Origin: Deltaproteobacteria bacterium
Lineage (GTDB): Bacteria > Myxococcota_A > Polyangia > Polyangiales > Polyangiaceae
Direction: 5' to 3'
Length of the DNA: 47,326 bases
Assembly (NCBI GenBank): GCA_016218915.1
Contig: JACRCQ010000035.1
Span: 1 to 47,326, forward strand
In this document: positions 9,211-17,970 of the stretch, one piece after another
Layout: each line of letters starts with the position of its first letter
How positions within the stretch are numbered: position 1 is the first letter of the stretch
Position numbers and translations under genes: made by a program
The notes under the pieces: generated by a model
Told to the model about the DNA's origin: nothing
Databases searched by the model: none
Seen by the model: only the letters and a program-made list of their open reading frames with translations

Positions 9211-10983
9211 ATGATCCTCGAATCGCTGATCGCCCGCGCCGAAGCCGAGCCCGCGCGCACCGCGTTCAGCATTGCTGCGCGCGACGAGATCCGGAGCCAG
9301 CTTTCCTATGCGCAGCTTGTGCAACGGAGCCTGGTCGCAGCAGGCAATCTCGCTCGCGCTGGTCTGCGACGCGGCGAGCGCGTCCTCGTGTGCCTTCCCA
9401 CCGGCGAGGATCTTCTCGTCACCATGTTCGGCGTCCTGCTCGCCGGCGGCGTGTGCGTGCCCATGTATCCCCTGTCCGTGGGGCAGGGGCTCGAACGATG
9501 GCGCGCCCAGATCGCCGCGATCGTACGTGTTGCCCAGCCGCGCGGCGCCGTGGTGCTCTCCTACAGCCGGGCTCCGATGGCCGCAGCGCTCGCTGAGCGG
9601 CGCGGGGACTCCTTCATCCTGGAAGCCGCCCAGCTCAAGGGCGGGGACCCGGCCAGCCCCTGCCTCCCGGGCCCGACGGATCTCGCCCTGGTCCAGTTCA
9701 CCTCGGGTACGACCCGCGAGCCGCGCGGAGTCGCCATCACCCACGGTGCGCTCTCTGCCAACGTCGAGGCGATCGTCGCAGCGCTCGGCCTCGACGATCG
9801 CGTCGTGTCCGTGTCGTGGCTGCCGCCCTACCACGACATGGGGCTGGTCGGACACGTGTTCACGCCGATCGTGTGCGGAGCGCACCAGGTGCTACTTCCC
9901 ACGAGCCACTTTCTGGTGCGTCCAGCGTGCTGGCTCCGCCTGCTTTCCCGCGTGAAGGCAACCCAGACCACTTCGCCGAACACCGGCTACTCCATGTGCG
10001 TGCACCGCGTGCCCCGTGAGCAGCGGGCTGGGCTCGATCTGTCTCACCTGCGTCAGGCGCTGGTCGGAGCCGAGCCTGTGCTCCCCGATACCCTGGATGC
10101 GTTCGCGCAGGCTTTCGAGCCTGCCGGCTTCTCTCCGACCGCGTTCCGTCCCGTGTACGGAATGGCCGAAGCCACCCTCGGCGTCACCTTCAGCCTGCCC
10201 GGCGGAGCCGCGGTCGACTGGGTGGCCCGCAACCCGCTGGCCGAGCGAGCCAGGGCGGAGCCGGACCTCCCCAACGCACCTGGAGCGCGAGGCGTGGTGT
10301 GCGTGGGCGCTGCAGCGCCCGGCCATGAGGTCCGGGTCGCCTCTGCGGACGGGCAGACGTGCGAGCCGCGGCAGGTCGGTGAGATCTGGTTCCGCGGTCC
10401 GTCGCTCATGCAGAGCTACTTCAACAATCCCCAGGCCACCAGCGAGGTGTTCGTGGGCGACTGGCTGCGCACCGGCGATCTCGGATATCTCGCCGATGGT
10501 CTGCTCTACGTCACGGGACGCCTCAAGGAGCTGGTGATCAAGGGCGGCCGCAACTACGTGCCAGCAGACATCGAGGCAGCGATCGACGGCGAGCCAGAGG
10601 TGCGCCGGGGCCGGGTCGTGGCGTTCGGCCTGCAAAACCGCACCGCGGGCACGGAGGACATCGTGGTGGTGGCCGAGGTGCGCGACCGAAGGAACGTGGG
10701 CAACCTGGAGGTCGCACAACGCTTGACCGGCTTGATCACGGAGCGTGCAGGAGTCCGTCCGGACCGGCTCGATCTGCTGCCCGCGGGCACGCTGACCAAG
10801 ACCTCGAGTGGCAAGCTCCAGCGTGCTGCGGTGCGCAGGGCCTATGAGCAGGGGGTCGCGCTTCGCGCACCCACCAACGGCGTGTGGCTGCTTTCCCCGG
10901 GGCTGGAGCTGCTGCGGGGACGAGCGTGGGCGATTGCGGAGCTCGGCCGATCCAAGGCGCGCGCGTGGCTCAATTGGAGATAG
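9211..10983 (+). CDS. Fatty-acyl-AMP ligase (FAAL-type adenylating enzyme)
   Basis: The protein has 590 residues. It carries the ANL adenylation motifs: FTSGTTREPRG near 163 (P-loop/A3), SWLPPYHDMGLVG near 201 (the FAAL form of A4), VYGMAEATLG near 314 (A5), RTGDLGYLADGLLYVTGR near 420 (A7/A8) and SGKLQR with the catalytic Lys near 535 (A10). FAALs activate fatty acids with ATP and pass the acyl-adenylate to a carrier protein rather than to CoA. No carrier domain is fused, and no ACP or PKS lies in the window, so the acceptor is unknown. The start is uncertain: in-frame ATGs at 9169, 9196 and 9211 all lack a good Shine-Dalgarno, and 9211 is where family similarity begins. It is 14 bp upstream of the patatin-like gene, so probably cotranscribed. 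Confidence 0.85.
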   Translation: MILESLIARAEAEPARTAFSIAARDEIRSQLSYAQLVQRSLVAAGNLARAGLRRGERVLVCLPTGEDLLVTMFGVLLAGGVCVPMYPLSVGQGLERWRAQIAAIVRVAQPRGAVVLSYSRAPMAAALAERRGDSFILEAAQLKGGDPASPCLPGPTDLALVQFTSGTTREPRGVAITHGALSANVEAIVAALGLDDRVVSVSWLPPYHDMGLVGHVFTPIVCGAHQVLLPTSHFLVRPACWLRLLSRVKATQTTSPNTGYSMCVHRVPREQRAGLDLSHLRQALVGAEPVLPDTLDAFAQAFEPAGFSPTAFRPVYGMAEATLGVTFSLPGGAAVDWVARNPLAERARAEPDLPNAPGARGVVCVGAAAPGHEVRVASADGQTCEPRQVGEIWFRGPSLMQSYFNNPQATSEVFVGDWLRTGDLGYLADGLLYVTGRLKELVIKGGRNYVPADIEAAIDGEPEVRRGRVVAFGLQNRTAGTEDIVVVAEVRDRRNVGNLEVAQRLTGLITERAGVRPDRLDLLPAGTLTKTSSGKLQRAAVRRAYEQGVALRAPTNGVWLLSPGLELLRGRAWAIAELGRSKARAWLNWR

Positions 10984-10997
10984 GCGGAGCGGGCGAG

Positions 10998-12236
10998 ATG
11001 TTCGAGCAGCCGATCCACAGCGCACCAGGCCCGGATGCAGGCGTCGCGGCGCCGTCCCCAAGCGTTGCGTTGATCGCGGGCGGCGGAGCGATCAAGGCCT
11101 ACGCGTACCACGTGGGAGTGTTGTTCGCGCTCCGCGATCACGGCTTCCACTTTCGCGCAGGCACGCGCTGGGAGCCTGTGATCGCGCCTCCGGCCAGCCG
11201 CGAGATTGACACGTACGTGGGCTCTTCGGCCGGTGCCTGCGTGGTGGCAGGGGTGATTGCCGGGCAGGATCTGGAGGAGATGCGAGGGGCGGTGATGGGC
11301 GAGGCCAGGACCGTGCCGCGCTTCGGCTACCGCGTGATGTTCGCGCCGGTCGCGCCCAATCCCACGCGGTATGCGCAGCGCCTGTGGCGGCGCTGGCAGA
11401 TGGGGCATCTCAAGCCACACCACCTGTTCGACCTGGGCGGTGTGGTCAGCGCCGCTGGCATGGAGCGCTACTTCCGCCGCCACGTGCTCCCTACCAACCG
11501 CTTCGGCGACCTTGCACCCAGGGTCTTCCTGGTGGCCACCCAGGTCAACGGCTCCCGCAAGGTGGTGTTCGGTCCTGCCGACTCGATCGGCCGCGACGGC
11601 TACGGGTCCGAGTGCGCCTACTACGACAACATCGAGATTTCGGAAGCGATCGCAGCGGCCGTGTCCCTCCCTCCGCTGTTCGCGCCCTACGGGATCGTCA
11701 ATCCGTCGACCGGCAAGACCTTCCACTACTTCGACGGAGAGGTGCGCGAGCCGCTCAGCCTCCACGTGGCGCGCGATGTCAGGGCGGACTTCGCCATCGT
11801 TTCGAGCATCTGGCGTCCCTATGCCTATGAAGACAGCGTCGGATCGCTCGCCCAGTTCGGGATGATCACGCTCGCAGAGCAGGCGCTCCACCAGTCGATC
11901 GAGCAGAAGGTCGCACGGGACCGAACCCACACGGATCAGGTCGAGCATGCGATGGAGCTGATCGCCCGTCATGGCCGCGAGCACGGCCTGGCGAGCGAGG
12001 CGACTGCAAAGCTGCAGCGCGAGATTGCCGAGACCCTGGGGCACCGCCGCGTACGGTCGTTGTACGTGGCGCCCGCAGCCGACGATGCGGACTTCTTCTT
12101 CCGCGGGTACTTCCGATTCACGCCGAGCGTGATCGAGCGTTGCATCGAGGCGGGATACCGAGCCTTCGAGAGCGCGACCAAGACGGATCCAGGCTTTCTT
12201 GAAGAGCTCGATGGGAAACTAGGAACTAGGAACTAG
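10998..12236 (+). CDS. Patatin-like phospholipase/acyl hydrolase
   Basis: The protein has 412 residues from the ATG at 10998. It shows the patatin Ser-Asp dyad layout: oxyanion GGGAIKAYAYHVG near residue 27, nucleophile motif GSSAG (75-79, Ser77) and DGE with the catalytic Asp near 246. Patatins are lipid acyl hydrolases; there is no signal peptide, so the enzyme is probably cytoplasmic or membrane-associated. It follows the FAAL gene by 14 bp, suggesting that one enzyme releases an acyl chain and the other reactivates it. The last codons (KLGTRN) and the stop lie in the left arm of a long palindrome, so the natural C-terminus may have been altered by insertion of that element. Confidence 0.82.
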   Translation: MFEQPIHSAPGPDAGVAAPSPSVALIAGGGAIKAYAYHVGVLFALRDHGFHFRAGTRWEPVIAPPASREIDTYVGSSAGACVVAGVIAGQDLEEMRGAVMGEARTVPRFGYRVMFAPVAPNPTRYAQRLWRRWQMGHLKPHHLFDLGGVVSAAGMERYFRRHVLPTNRFGDLAPRVFLVATQVNGSRKVVFGPADSIGRDGYGSECAYYDNIEISEAIAAAVSLPPLFAPYGIVNPSTGKTFHYFDGEVREPLSLHVARDVRADFAIVSSIWRPYAYEDSVGSLAQFGMITLAEQALHQSIEQKVARDRTHTDQVEHAMELIARHGREHGLASEATAKLQREIAETLGHRRVRSLYVAPAADDADFFFRGYFRFTPSVIERCIEAGYRAFESATKTDPGFLEELDGKLGTRN

Positions 12237-12336
12237 GAACAGGAGCAGAGAATGAGAATTGGGAATGGGAAGACGCTTCCCTCTCTCCCCATTCCCCAAT
12301 TCTGAATTCGCATTCCGTGTTCCTAATTGCTAGTTC
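12223..12336. repeat. Long imperfect palindrome between convergent genes
   Basis: The outer arms 12223-12241 and 12318-12336 match at 17 of 19 positions. Inner arms 12255-12269 (AGAATTGGGAATGGG) and 12287-12302 match with a single bulged base. At the centre GGGAAG-acg-CTTCCC (12267-12281) can form its own hairpin. The left arm contains three direct copies of an AACTAGG unit. The stop of the patatin gene lies in the left arm, and the stop of the radical SAM gene abuts the right arm. It could act as a bidirectional terminator or be a small mobile palindrome. Confidence 0.75.
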
Positions 12337-13475
12337 TACCCGGCCAGGAGCACCGGGCACTCCGGGTCGGGCGCATGGAAGTCGCCCGCAAGGAACTCGG
12401 AGAACAGCGGGCATCCGCCTCGGCACAGCGAGAAGTAGCCGCACGCCTGGCACCGCGGATCCGTCACCTTGCGCTCCCGGAATTGCCTGAAGTGCGCGTG
12501 ATCGTCCCAGACCTCCGCAAGCGCGCTGACCTGGCCGAACCACTGCGGATAATGGCTGCATGCATTCATCGCCCCATCCGCATTGACCCCTAGCAGCATG
12601 TCCCCGCCGCCGCATCCTTCCACGCCCAATGCCTGCATCGCCTTCTTCGAAGGGCGGTGCGCGCAGATGTGCGGCACCAGCGAGCAGTCGATCTGCAGCG
12701 TAGGACGGTATCGCTTCGCAAGCTTCTTGAGCATGGGATAGAAGGCTCGACCCTGCTCGGCCGTGAGCGCGAGCGACGGATAGGCCCGGGTGGCGCGCCC
12801 CGAAGGCTTGATCCGCAGCAACAGGACCTCCTTGAGCCCCAGACGATCCGCATAGGCCACGACCTCTTCGATGCGATCGAAGTTCAGGCGGCTTACGACG
12901 CAGTTGATCCCGGTGCAGACGCCGGCACCGGTCAGCCATCGCAGCGCCTGATCCGCATGGGCGAAGTCCCCGGAGCCGCGCACCAGCCCGTAGCTGTCCC
13001 CAACCCCGTCCACGCTCACGTTCACCTGGCCGAAGACTCGGCACTGCCGCGCAAGCGCCTCGGACATGCGATGCCCGTTGGTCGTGGCGTTGGGCACGAG
13101 CCCCCGCTGCCGGGCATGGCGCGCCAGCTCGATCGCGTCGTCGCGCAGAAACAGCTCCCCGCCCCCGAATGCGATGTGGAACACCCCCATCGCTGCCAGC
13201 GCATCGATCCCTTCCCTGGCCTGCGCGCCCGTCATCTCGGCGGCTTCGTGGGAGGTCGCGCTCGACGTGCAATGCCGGCAGGACAGCATGCACCGGCGGG
13301 TCAGGTTGAAGTGGACTTCCGTGGGCGCTGTGAGGTGACTCCGCGGGCGTTGCCACAACGGCGATTCGTCGTGCCCGAGCTCCCGCATGTACTGCTGATC
13401 CACGAACACGAGCGCCGGAGGCTCCGTCAGCCCGATGATCCCTCCGAACGATTCGTAGCGGACCCTACTTTCCAT
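12336..13475 (-). CDS. Radical SAM/SPASM enzyme, putative peptide or protein maturase
   Basis: The protein has 379 residues. The N-terminal ~45 residues (RYESFGGIIGLTEPP, then ALVFVDQQYM) form a beta-hairpin-like leader. The radical SAM core has Cys62, Cys66 and Cys69 in CMLSCRHC, followed by FGGGELFLR as the GGE motif. The C-terminal SPASM region has Cys clusters (EGCGGG, NACSHY, CQACGYFSLCRGGC, PEC) for auxiliary Fe-S clusters. SPASM enzymes commonly modify ribosomal peptides or activate enzymes. Its ATG overlaps the stop of a 67-residue TM peptide by 11 bp, which itself overlaps a TPR membrane protein. This tight coupling suggests the small protein is its substrate or partner. No protease or exporter is adjacent. 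Confidence 0.88.
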   Translation of the reverse strand: MESRVRYESFGGIIGLTEPPALVFVDQQYMRELGHDESPLWQRPRSHLTAPTEVHFNLTRRCMLSCRHCTSSATSHEAAEMTGAQAREGIDALAAMGVFHIAFGGGELFLRDDAIELARHARQRGLVPNATTNGHRMSEALARQCRVFGQVNVSVDGVGDSYGLVRGSGDFAHADQALRWLTGAGVCTGINCVVSRLNFDRIEEVVAYADRLGLKEVLLLRIKPSGRATRAYPSLALTAEQGRAFYPMLKKLAKRYRPTLQIDCSLVPHICAHRPSKKAMQALGVEGCGGGDMLLGVNADGAMNACSHYPQWFGQVSALAEVWDDHAHFRQFRERKVTDPRCQACGYFSLCRGGCPLFSEFLAGDFHAPDPECPVLLAG

Positions 13476-13668
13476 CCGTCGTCCCAGCGCTGCTCTGCTT
13501 GTCTGCCCGGGTGAAGAGCGCTGCGCCGATCATGCCCAGCACCGCTGTCACCGCCGCAGACCCGAGCATCACGAGCGACACGATGGCAGAAAGCGAGCTC
13601 GAGTTCGCGTTGTACCCGAGCCGGACCTTGAGGATCTTCCCCTTCCTGGGTCGCCTGCGCTCAGCCAT
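13465..13668 (-). CDS. Small single-TM protein, candidate radical SAM substrate or partner
   Basis: The protein has 67 residues. A very basic N-terminus (AERRRPRKGKILKVRLG) is followed by the striking segment GYNANSSS, one hydrophobic helix (about 27-52) and a short polar tail ending TTDGK. Its ATG overlaps the upstream TPR gene by 8 bp, and its end overlaps the radical SAM start by 11 bp, so all three are translated as a unit. There is no Cys and no signal peptidase site; the positive N-terminus predicts N-in orientation. I do not recognise the family with certainty. The conserved-looking YNANSSS patch just before the membrane is the most obvious place for modification or for binding the enzyme. 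Confidence 0.7.
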   Translation of the reverse strand: MAERRRPRKGKILKVRLGYNANSSSLSAIVSLVMLGSAAVTAVLGMIGAALFTRADKQSSAGTTDGK

Positions 13669-14803
13669 GACGATGCAGCTCCTCCAGCGGCCAGACGAAG
13701 ACCTTGGCCATGTCGGTGACGTAGAAAGCGGCGTACACCGCAGACACCAGCACGAGCAGGCTCAGCGCAAGGAACTTCTTCCTTCCGATGCGGGCCTGGA
13801 CCGAAGCGGTCAGCCACAGGAAGACGACGCTCGCGCAACCGAACCCGGCCAGCATCCAGAACGTGGTCGGCACACGCTCTCCCATCGCACGCAGCAGACC
13901 CCAAGGGCCGGCCGTGAGCAGCGTTGTCAACCCCAGCATGGCGAGCATCCGCACGGGCTTTCGCGCAAACCCCTTCTCGCGCCAGGGACGGGCAGCCACC
14001 GCGCCCACCGCGGCCGCTGCCAGGATGCTGATGCTCGCAACGAATGCCCACCACGAGCGCTGCTGGAATCGCATGTCGTCGATCGTCGCCTTGAACTCCC
14101 CGTAGCGCGATTCGTCGATCGAGCGGATCTCGTCGAGCTTCTGCAGCGCGGTCCTGTAGTCGTGCTGCTTGGCCGCGACCTTCGCATACAGATCCAGGGC
14201 CTGCAGGCGCAACGCCCGATCCTTGCCGTCCGCAGGCAGGTTCGCCATCGCCTGGTCCAGGTGCGATCGGGCCTGGGCTTGCTTGTCGAGCTTGTACAGC
14301 TGCCCAGCGAGCCAGAAGTGGATGTCGAACTTCAGCGTGGTATTCGGGAAGTCTGCGAGCAGCTTCTCCGCGAGCTGGATGCTCTCTTCGGCAGGGCGCT
14401 TCTCGCGTGGATTGCGGATGTCCGTGAGCTGCTTGAGCACCGGCCAGTCGGAGCGGTGCGAATCAAGATACGAGAGCCGGTCCTGGAAGCGCTTGATGAA
14501 GCGGCCTTGGGGAAACCGAGTCGCGTACGTTCGGTAGCCGCGAACCGCCTTCTCGTAGTCCAGCCCGTACGTGTCGCAGAACTTCGCCAGGTCCCAGAAC
14601 ACCTGCTCGTTCTTGGACTCAGGAAATCGATCGATCATCGTCTCGAGGAACATGACCGCCGCGGTGTACTCCTGCCGTCGCGCTGCATCGTCGGCGCGCG
14701 CCTGCAGGTCCCGCTCGGACGGAAGGTTGTCCTGTGCCCACGCGAACGCAGGCACGAGCACGAGAAGGCATGCCAGCAGCAGGATCCTTCCCATCGTCCT
14801 CAC
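13661..14803 (-). CDS. Exported TPR-like protein with four C-terminal membrane helices
   Basis: The protein has 380 residues. The signal peptide ends at AWA (about residue 23). Helical TPR-like repeats (about 30-235, with YTAAVMFLETMIDRFPES and DYEKAVRGYRTYATRFPQG) suggest a periplasmic scaffold. Four hydrophobic helices follow (about 255-375). The start is the GTG at 14803, placed five bases after GGAGG; the ATG at 14794 is an alternative, and the upstream frame to 14836 lacks an RBS. It is the first gene of a three-gene overlapping operon with the small TM peptide and the radical SAM enzyme, so it may present, hold or export that peptide. No enzymatic motif is visible. Confidence 0.78.
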   Translation of the reverse strand: MRTMGRILLLACLLVLVPAFAWAQDNLPSERDLQARADDAARRQEYTAAVMFLETMIDRFPESKNEQVFWDLAKFCDTYGLDYEKAVRGYRTYATRFPQGRFIKRFQDRLSYLDSHRSDWPVLKQLTDIRNPREKRPAEESIQLAEKLLADFPNTTLKFDIHFWLAGQLYKLDKQAQARSHLDQAMANLPADGKDRALRLQALDLYAKVAAKQHDYRTALQKLDEIRSIDESRYGEFKATIDDMRFQQRSWWAFVASISILAAAAVGAVAARPWREKGFARKPVRMLAMLGLTTLLTAGPWGLLRAMGERVPTTFWMLAGFGCASVVFLWLTASVQARIGRKKFLALSLLVLVSAVYAAFYVTDMAKVFVWPLEELHRHG

Positions 14804-14808
14804 AGAAA

Positions 14809-14813
14809 CCTCC
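14809..14813 (-). promoter_or_regulatory. Shine-Dalgarno deciding the GTG start of the TPR gene
   Basis: GGAGG on the minus strand lies five bases before the GTG at 14803. The nearby ATG at 14794 would be 14 bases away, so the GTG start is favoured. Confidence 0.6.
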
Positions 14814-14927
14814 AAGCACAGGGCAGCGTTCACCATCGGTAGCCTACAACACCTCGCGCCAAGGTCGAGCGTGATGCGTCAGCGGCTACTCCCCCACGAT
14901 CGTGGACCAATGGGGTAGACTCGGCCC

Positions 14928-16235
14928 ATGACGATCTCCAAATGGTCCTGGCTCGCAGGCATCACGGTTGGGATTACCACTTCCATGCTCGGTTGCTCGG
15001 ACGACAGCAGCACGCCCGGATCGATCGATGCGGGAAACCCGGAGGGGTCCGTGGGAGGACAGGCAGGCGCGGGCGGTGGTGCCGGCAACGCGGGCAACGC
15101 AGGCAAGGGAGGAGCCGCGGGCACAGCAGGTGCTGCGGGCCAAGCGGGTGCTGGCGGCAGCAATGCCGGCGGATCAGGCGGAATTGCGGGCGCTGGCGGA
15201 GCAGCAGGGCTCGGCGGCGCTGCAGGAAGCACAGCGGGTACCGGCGGAACGCCAGGCACGCCCGCAGTACGATTTATCGGAAGGTTCGACACCTCTGACC
15301 CTGCGGGACCGCAGTTCGAGTGGTCCGGGTCCGAGATGCAGGCGCGATTCAACGGCACTGAGGTGAAGGTGCACATCAACGGCTCCCCCAACCAGTACGA
15401 GGCCGTCGTGGATGGACAAGCCTCCAAGGTGGTGCACCCAGGAGGGGATCAAACGCTCACCCTGGCTTCCGGGCTCGCACCTGGCGATCACGAGGTTCGT
15501 CTCTACCGCATCACCGAAGCGTTCTTCTGGTCCGCTCAGTTCCTCGGCTTCGACTTCGGGTCCGGCGCGCTGCTGGCACCTCCTGCGGCCCCGGATCGAC
15601 GCATCGAGGTGGTAGGCGATTCGATCAGCGCTGGCTACGGCATCGAAGGAACGAGCGCGAGCTGCACGTTCTCGGCAGACACCGAGAACCACTACTTCAC
15701 CTACGAGTCCATCTCAGCACGAGACCTCGGTGCAGACCTGATCACCCTCGCGTGGTCAGGGATTGGCATGTACCGCAACTCCGGCGGCGACATGAACGAT
15801 CCCCGCATGCCCGAGCGCTACCTGCTCACCATGCCCGACTTCCCGAACACCGCATGGAACTTCTCGTCGTGGACGCCGCATGCGGTCGTGATCAACCTGG
15901 GCACCAACGACTTCTCCACGGGCAACCCTGGGCAGCCCTTTGCAGACGCGTATCTGACGTTCGTGACCGACATGCGCGGGCGCTATCCAAATGCGTGGAT
16001 CTATCTTGCAACGAGCCCGATGCTGGGCGACCCGGAGCAGGGGCAGCAGAAGACGCACCTGCAGTGGGTGATCAACCAGCGGGCGGCGCAGGGCGATACC
16101 AAGGTCAAGCTTCTGTTGTTCGCCACCCAGGATCAGGCAGACGGGCTTGGCTGCGATTGGCATCCCAACCTCGTGACCAACCAGAAGATGGCTGCCGAGA
16201 TGACCAAGGCACTCAAGGCCGATCTCGGCTGGTAG
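14928..16235 (+). CDS. SGNH/GDSL esterase lipoprotein (CE2-like)
   Basis: The protein has 435 residues. The signal ends in lipobox SMLGC (Cys23), and a Gly/Ala-rich linker spans about 38-112. An N-terminal jelly-roll-like domain (about 113-220) precedes the SGNH hydrolase. The nucleophile is in VVGDSISAGYGI (Ser near 232), block III is INLGTND (near 324), and the catalytic Asp-x-His is DWHPN (Asp410, His412). This jelly-roll plus SGNH order matches carbohydrate esterase family 2, which deacetylates xylan or glucomannan. It should act on the cell surface on an acetylated glycan. The stop is one base before the ATG of the next kinase, so the two are probably coupled. Confidence 0.85.
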   Translation: MTISKWSWLAGITVGITTSMLGCSDDSSTPGSIDAGNPEGSVGGQAGAGGGAGNAGNAGKGGAAGTAGAAGQAGAGGSNAGGSGGIAGAGGAAGLGGAAGSTAGTGGTPGTPAVRFIGRFDTSDPAGPQFEWSGSEMQARFNGTEVKVHINGSPNQYEAVVDGQASKVVHPGGDQTLTLASGLAPGDHEVRLYRITEAFFWSAQFLGFDFGSGALLAPPAAPDRRIEVVGDSISAGYGIEGTSASCTFSADTENHYFTYESISARDLGADLITLAWSGIGMYRNSGGDMNDPRMPERYLLTMPDFPNTAWNFSSWTPHAVVINLGTNDFSTGNPGQPFADAYLTFVTDMRGRYPNAWIYLATSPMLGDPEQGQQKTHLQWVINQRAAQGDTKVKLLLFATQDQADGLGCDWHPNLVTNQKMAAEMTKALKADLGW

Positions 16236-16236
16236 C

Positions 16237-17676
16237 ATGGAGCTGCCCGTATTCGAAGGGGACGTGATCGCCGGCAAGTACCGGGTCGATCGCTTCCTGG
16301 GCGTAGGCGGCATGGGCGTGGTGGTGGCTGCCACGCCGATCGACGGCACCGACAAGGTTGCCATCAAGATGCTGCTACCCGAGGCTGCGCAGTCCGAGCA
16401 GTCGATGTCGCGCTTCGAGCGAGAGCAACGGACGACCCGCAAGATCTGCAACGAGCACGTGCCCAAGGTGCTCGACTCCGGGGTCCTCGAGACCGGGTCC
16501 CCGTACATGGTCATGGAGTTCGTCGAGGGAAATGACCTCGCAGAGTGGCTCGAGACCCGTGGTCCGTTGCCGATTCACGTTGCGGTCGACTACGTGCTCC
16601 AGGCCGCAGAGGCGCTCGCAGAAGCGCATGCGCTCGGGATCGTCCACAGGGATCTGAAGCCAGCCAACCTCCTGCTCACCCAGCGCGCGGATGGCAGCCC
16701 GTGCATCAAGGTGCTCGACTTCGGCATCTCCAAGGTAAGGCCAGGCGTACGGCTGGGCGCGAGCACCGAGATCACCATCACAGAGACCGCGGCTGTGATG
16801 GGCTCGCCCCTGTACATGTCCCCTGAGCAGATGCTGTCGAGCAAGCAGGTCGACGCACGCTCCGACATCTGGTCCCTCGGGATCATCCTGCACGAGCTGA
16901 TCACCGGCGCCCTTCCCTTTGAAGGCGACAATGTCCAGCAGGTCTGCTCGTGCGTGCTCAACGGCGAGCCGACGCCTGCACGGCAGCTGCGCCCGGATTG
17001 CCCGGAGGGGCTCGAGGCGGTCATCCTGCGGTGCTTGCAGAAACACCCCTCCAGGCGATTCCTGAACATCGCTGGATTTGCCCAGGCAACAGCGCCCTTT
17101 GGCAGCGCTGCGACCCGCGCGTCCGTGGACGCGATCACCTGCTTCATCCCCGCACCGCCCAAGGACCCTCCGCAGCTTGCGCTGCAGTCCACGCCACCTC
17201 CCAAGTACGTGAGCTCTCCGCCGAGCGTCCCGTCCACGCCGCCCGTATCGAAGCAACGTGCCCTGGTGACCTTGCCGCCAACTTCTGCAAGGCGAGGTTG
17301 GTCCACAGCTTCCGTGGTCGCGATCGCGCTCGGATCGATCGTGGTCGGTATCGGAGGCACGGTCTGGTTGCTGACGCGATACCCGGCCATCCTCGCTGGC
17401 AAGCCGCCTGTGTCTGCGTCCGCACAGACAAACCCGCCTGTTCAATCAGCGAGCATCCCCTCTCCAGCTTCGGCGACAGCGTCGGCCAGTGAGCCAGACC
17501 CTGCGGCGTCCGAAGACGTCGTGTTCGAGATCGCCTCGGCTTTGCCCGTACCGCCTCGTCCCCGTCGGCGCGTGGATGCTGGTGGCAGCGCGCAAGCGGA
17601 TGCGTCAGCGATCCCACCTGCCGGTGGAAACGATGCAGGCAGCCCGGCTGCGGTCTTCTCGGGTTCGCGGGAGTAG
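16237..17676 (+). CDS. Transmembrane Ser/Thr protein kinase
   Basis: The protein has 479 residues. An intact PknB-type kinase domain is visible: LGVGGMGVVV loop (21-30), K44, HRDLKPANLL near 137, DFGIS near 160 and MSPEQ. A Pro/Ser-rich spacer (about 300-350) leads to one TM helix (about 355-378), then a ~100-residue Ala/Ser/Pro-rich outer tail without a recognisable sensor domain. It starts one base after the SGNH esterase lipoprotein stops, so the enzyme and kinase are likely expressed together; the lipoprotein could be part of what the kinase monitors, but that is inference. No activity-abolishing change is seen. Confidence 0.88.
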   Translation: MELPVFEGDVIAGKYRVDRFLGVGGMGVVVAATPIDGTDKVAIKMLLPEAAQSEQSMSRFEREQRTTRKICNEHVPKVLDSGVLETGSPYMVMEFVEGNDLAEWLETRGPLPIHVAVDYVLQAAEALAEAHALGIVHRDLKPANLLLTQRADGSPCIKVLDFGISKVRPGVRLGASTEITITETAAVMGSPLYMSPEQMLSSKQVDARSDIWSLGIILHELITGALPFEGDNVQQVCSCVLNGEPTPARQLRPDCPEGLEAVILRCLQKHPSRRFLNIAGFAQATAPFGSAATRASVDAITCFIPAPPKDPPQLALQSTPPPKYVSSPPSVPSTPPVSKQRALVTLPPTSARRGWSTASVVAIALGSIVVGIGGTVWLLTRYPAILAGKPPVSASAQTNPPVQSASIPSPASATASASEPDPAASEDVVFEIASALPVPPRPRRRVDAGGSAQADASAIPPAGGNDAGSPAAVFSGSRE

Positions 17677-17970
17677 ATCTACGGCGCCAACCTCAGAGCT
17701 GGATTGTCCGCTGCGCAGGCACACACTGACACAGCGCCCGTGATCGCGTGGGACGTTTCCGCGGTTTTGACTCGTCGCTGCGTGGCGCGGCTCTTGCAAA
17801 TTGTGTCCAATTCGATGTCGTTGTGCCATCTACCCTTCTCGCCCATCTCCGGCGTTCCGACCCCGACACGTCGGCCGCTCGAACCTCGCGCGCTTCCGAC
17901 GCGAGCATCGGGCTTCGTGGGTGCACAATGAAGCCTGCACACGAACTCACGGACCCATGAGGGGTGAAAC

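Noticed and set aside
12336..14803. Assignment of the radical SAM trio to a named family such as PQQ, mycofactocin or tungsten-oxidoreductase maturation
   Set aside because: No PqqA-, MftA- or AOR-like gene is next to it, and the small partner does not match those precursors by eye; left as unassigned.
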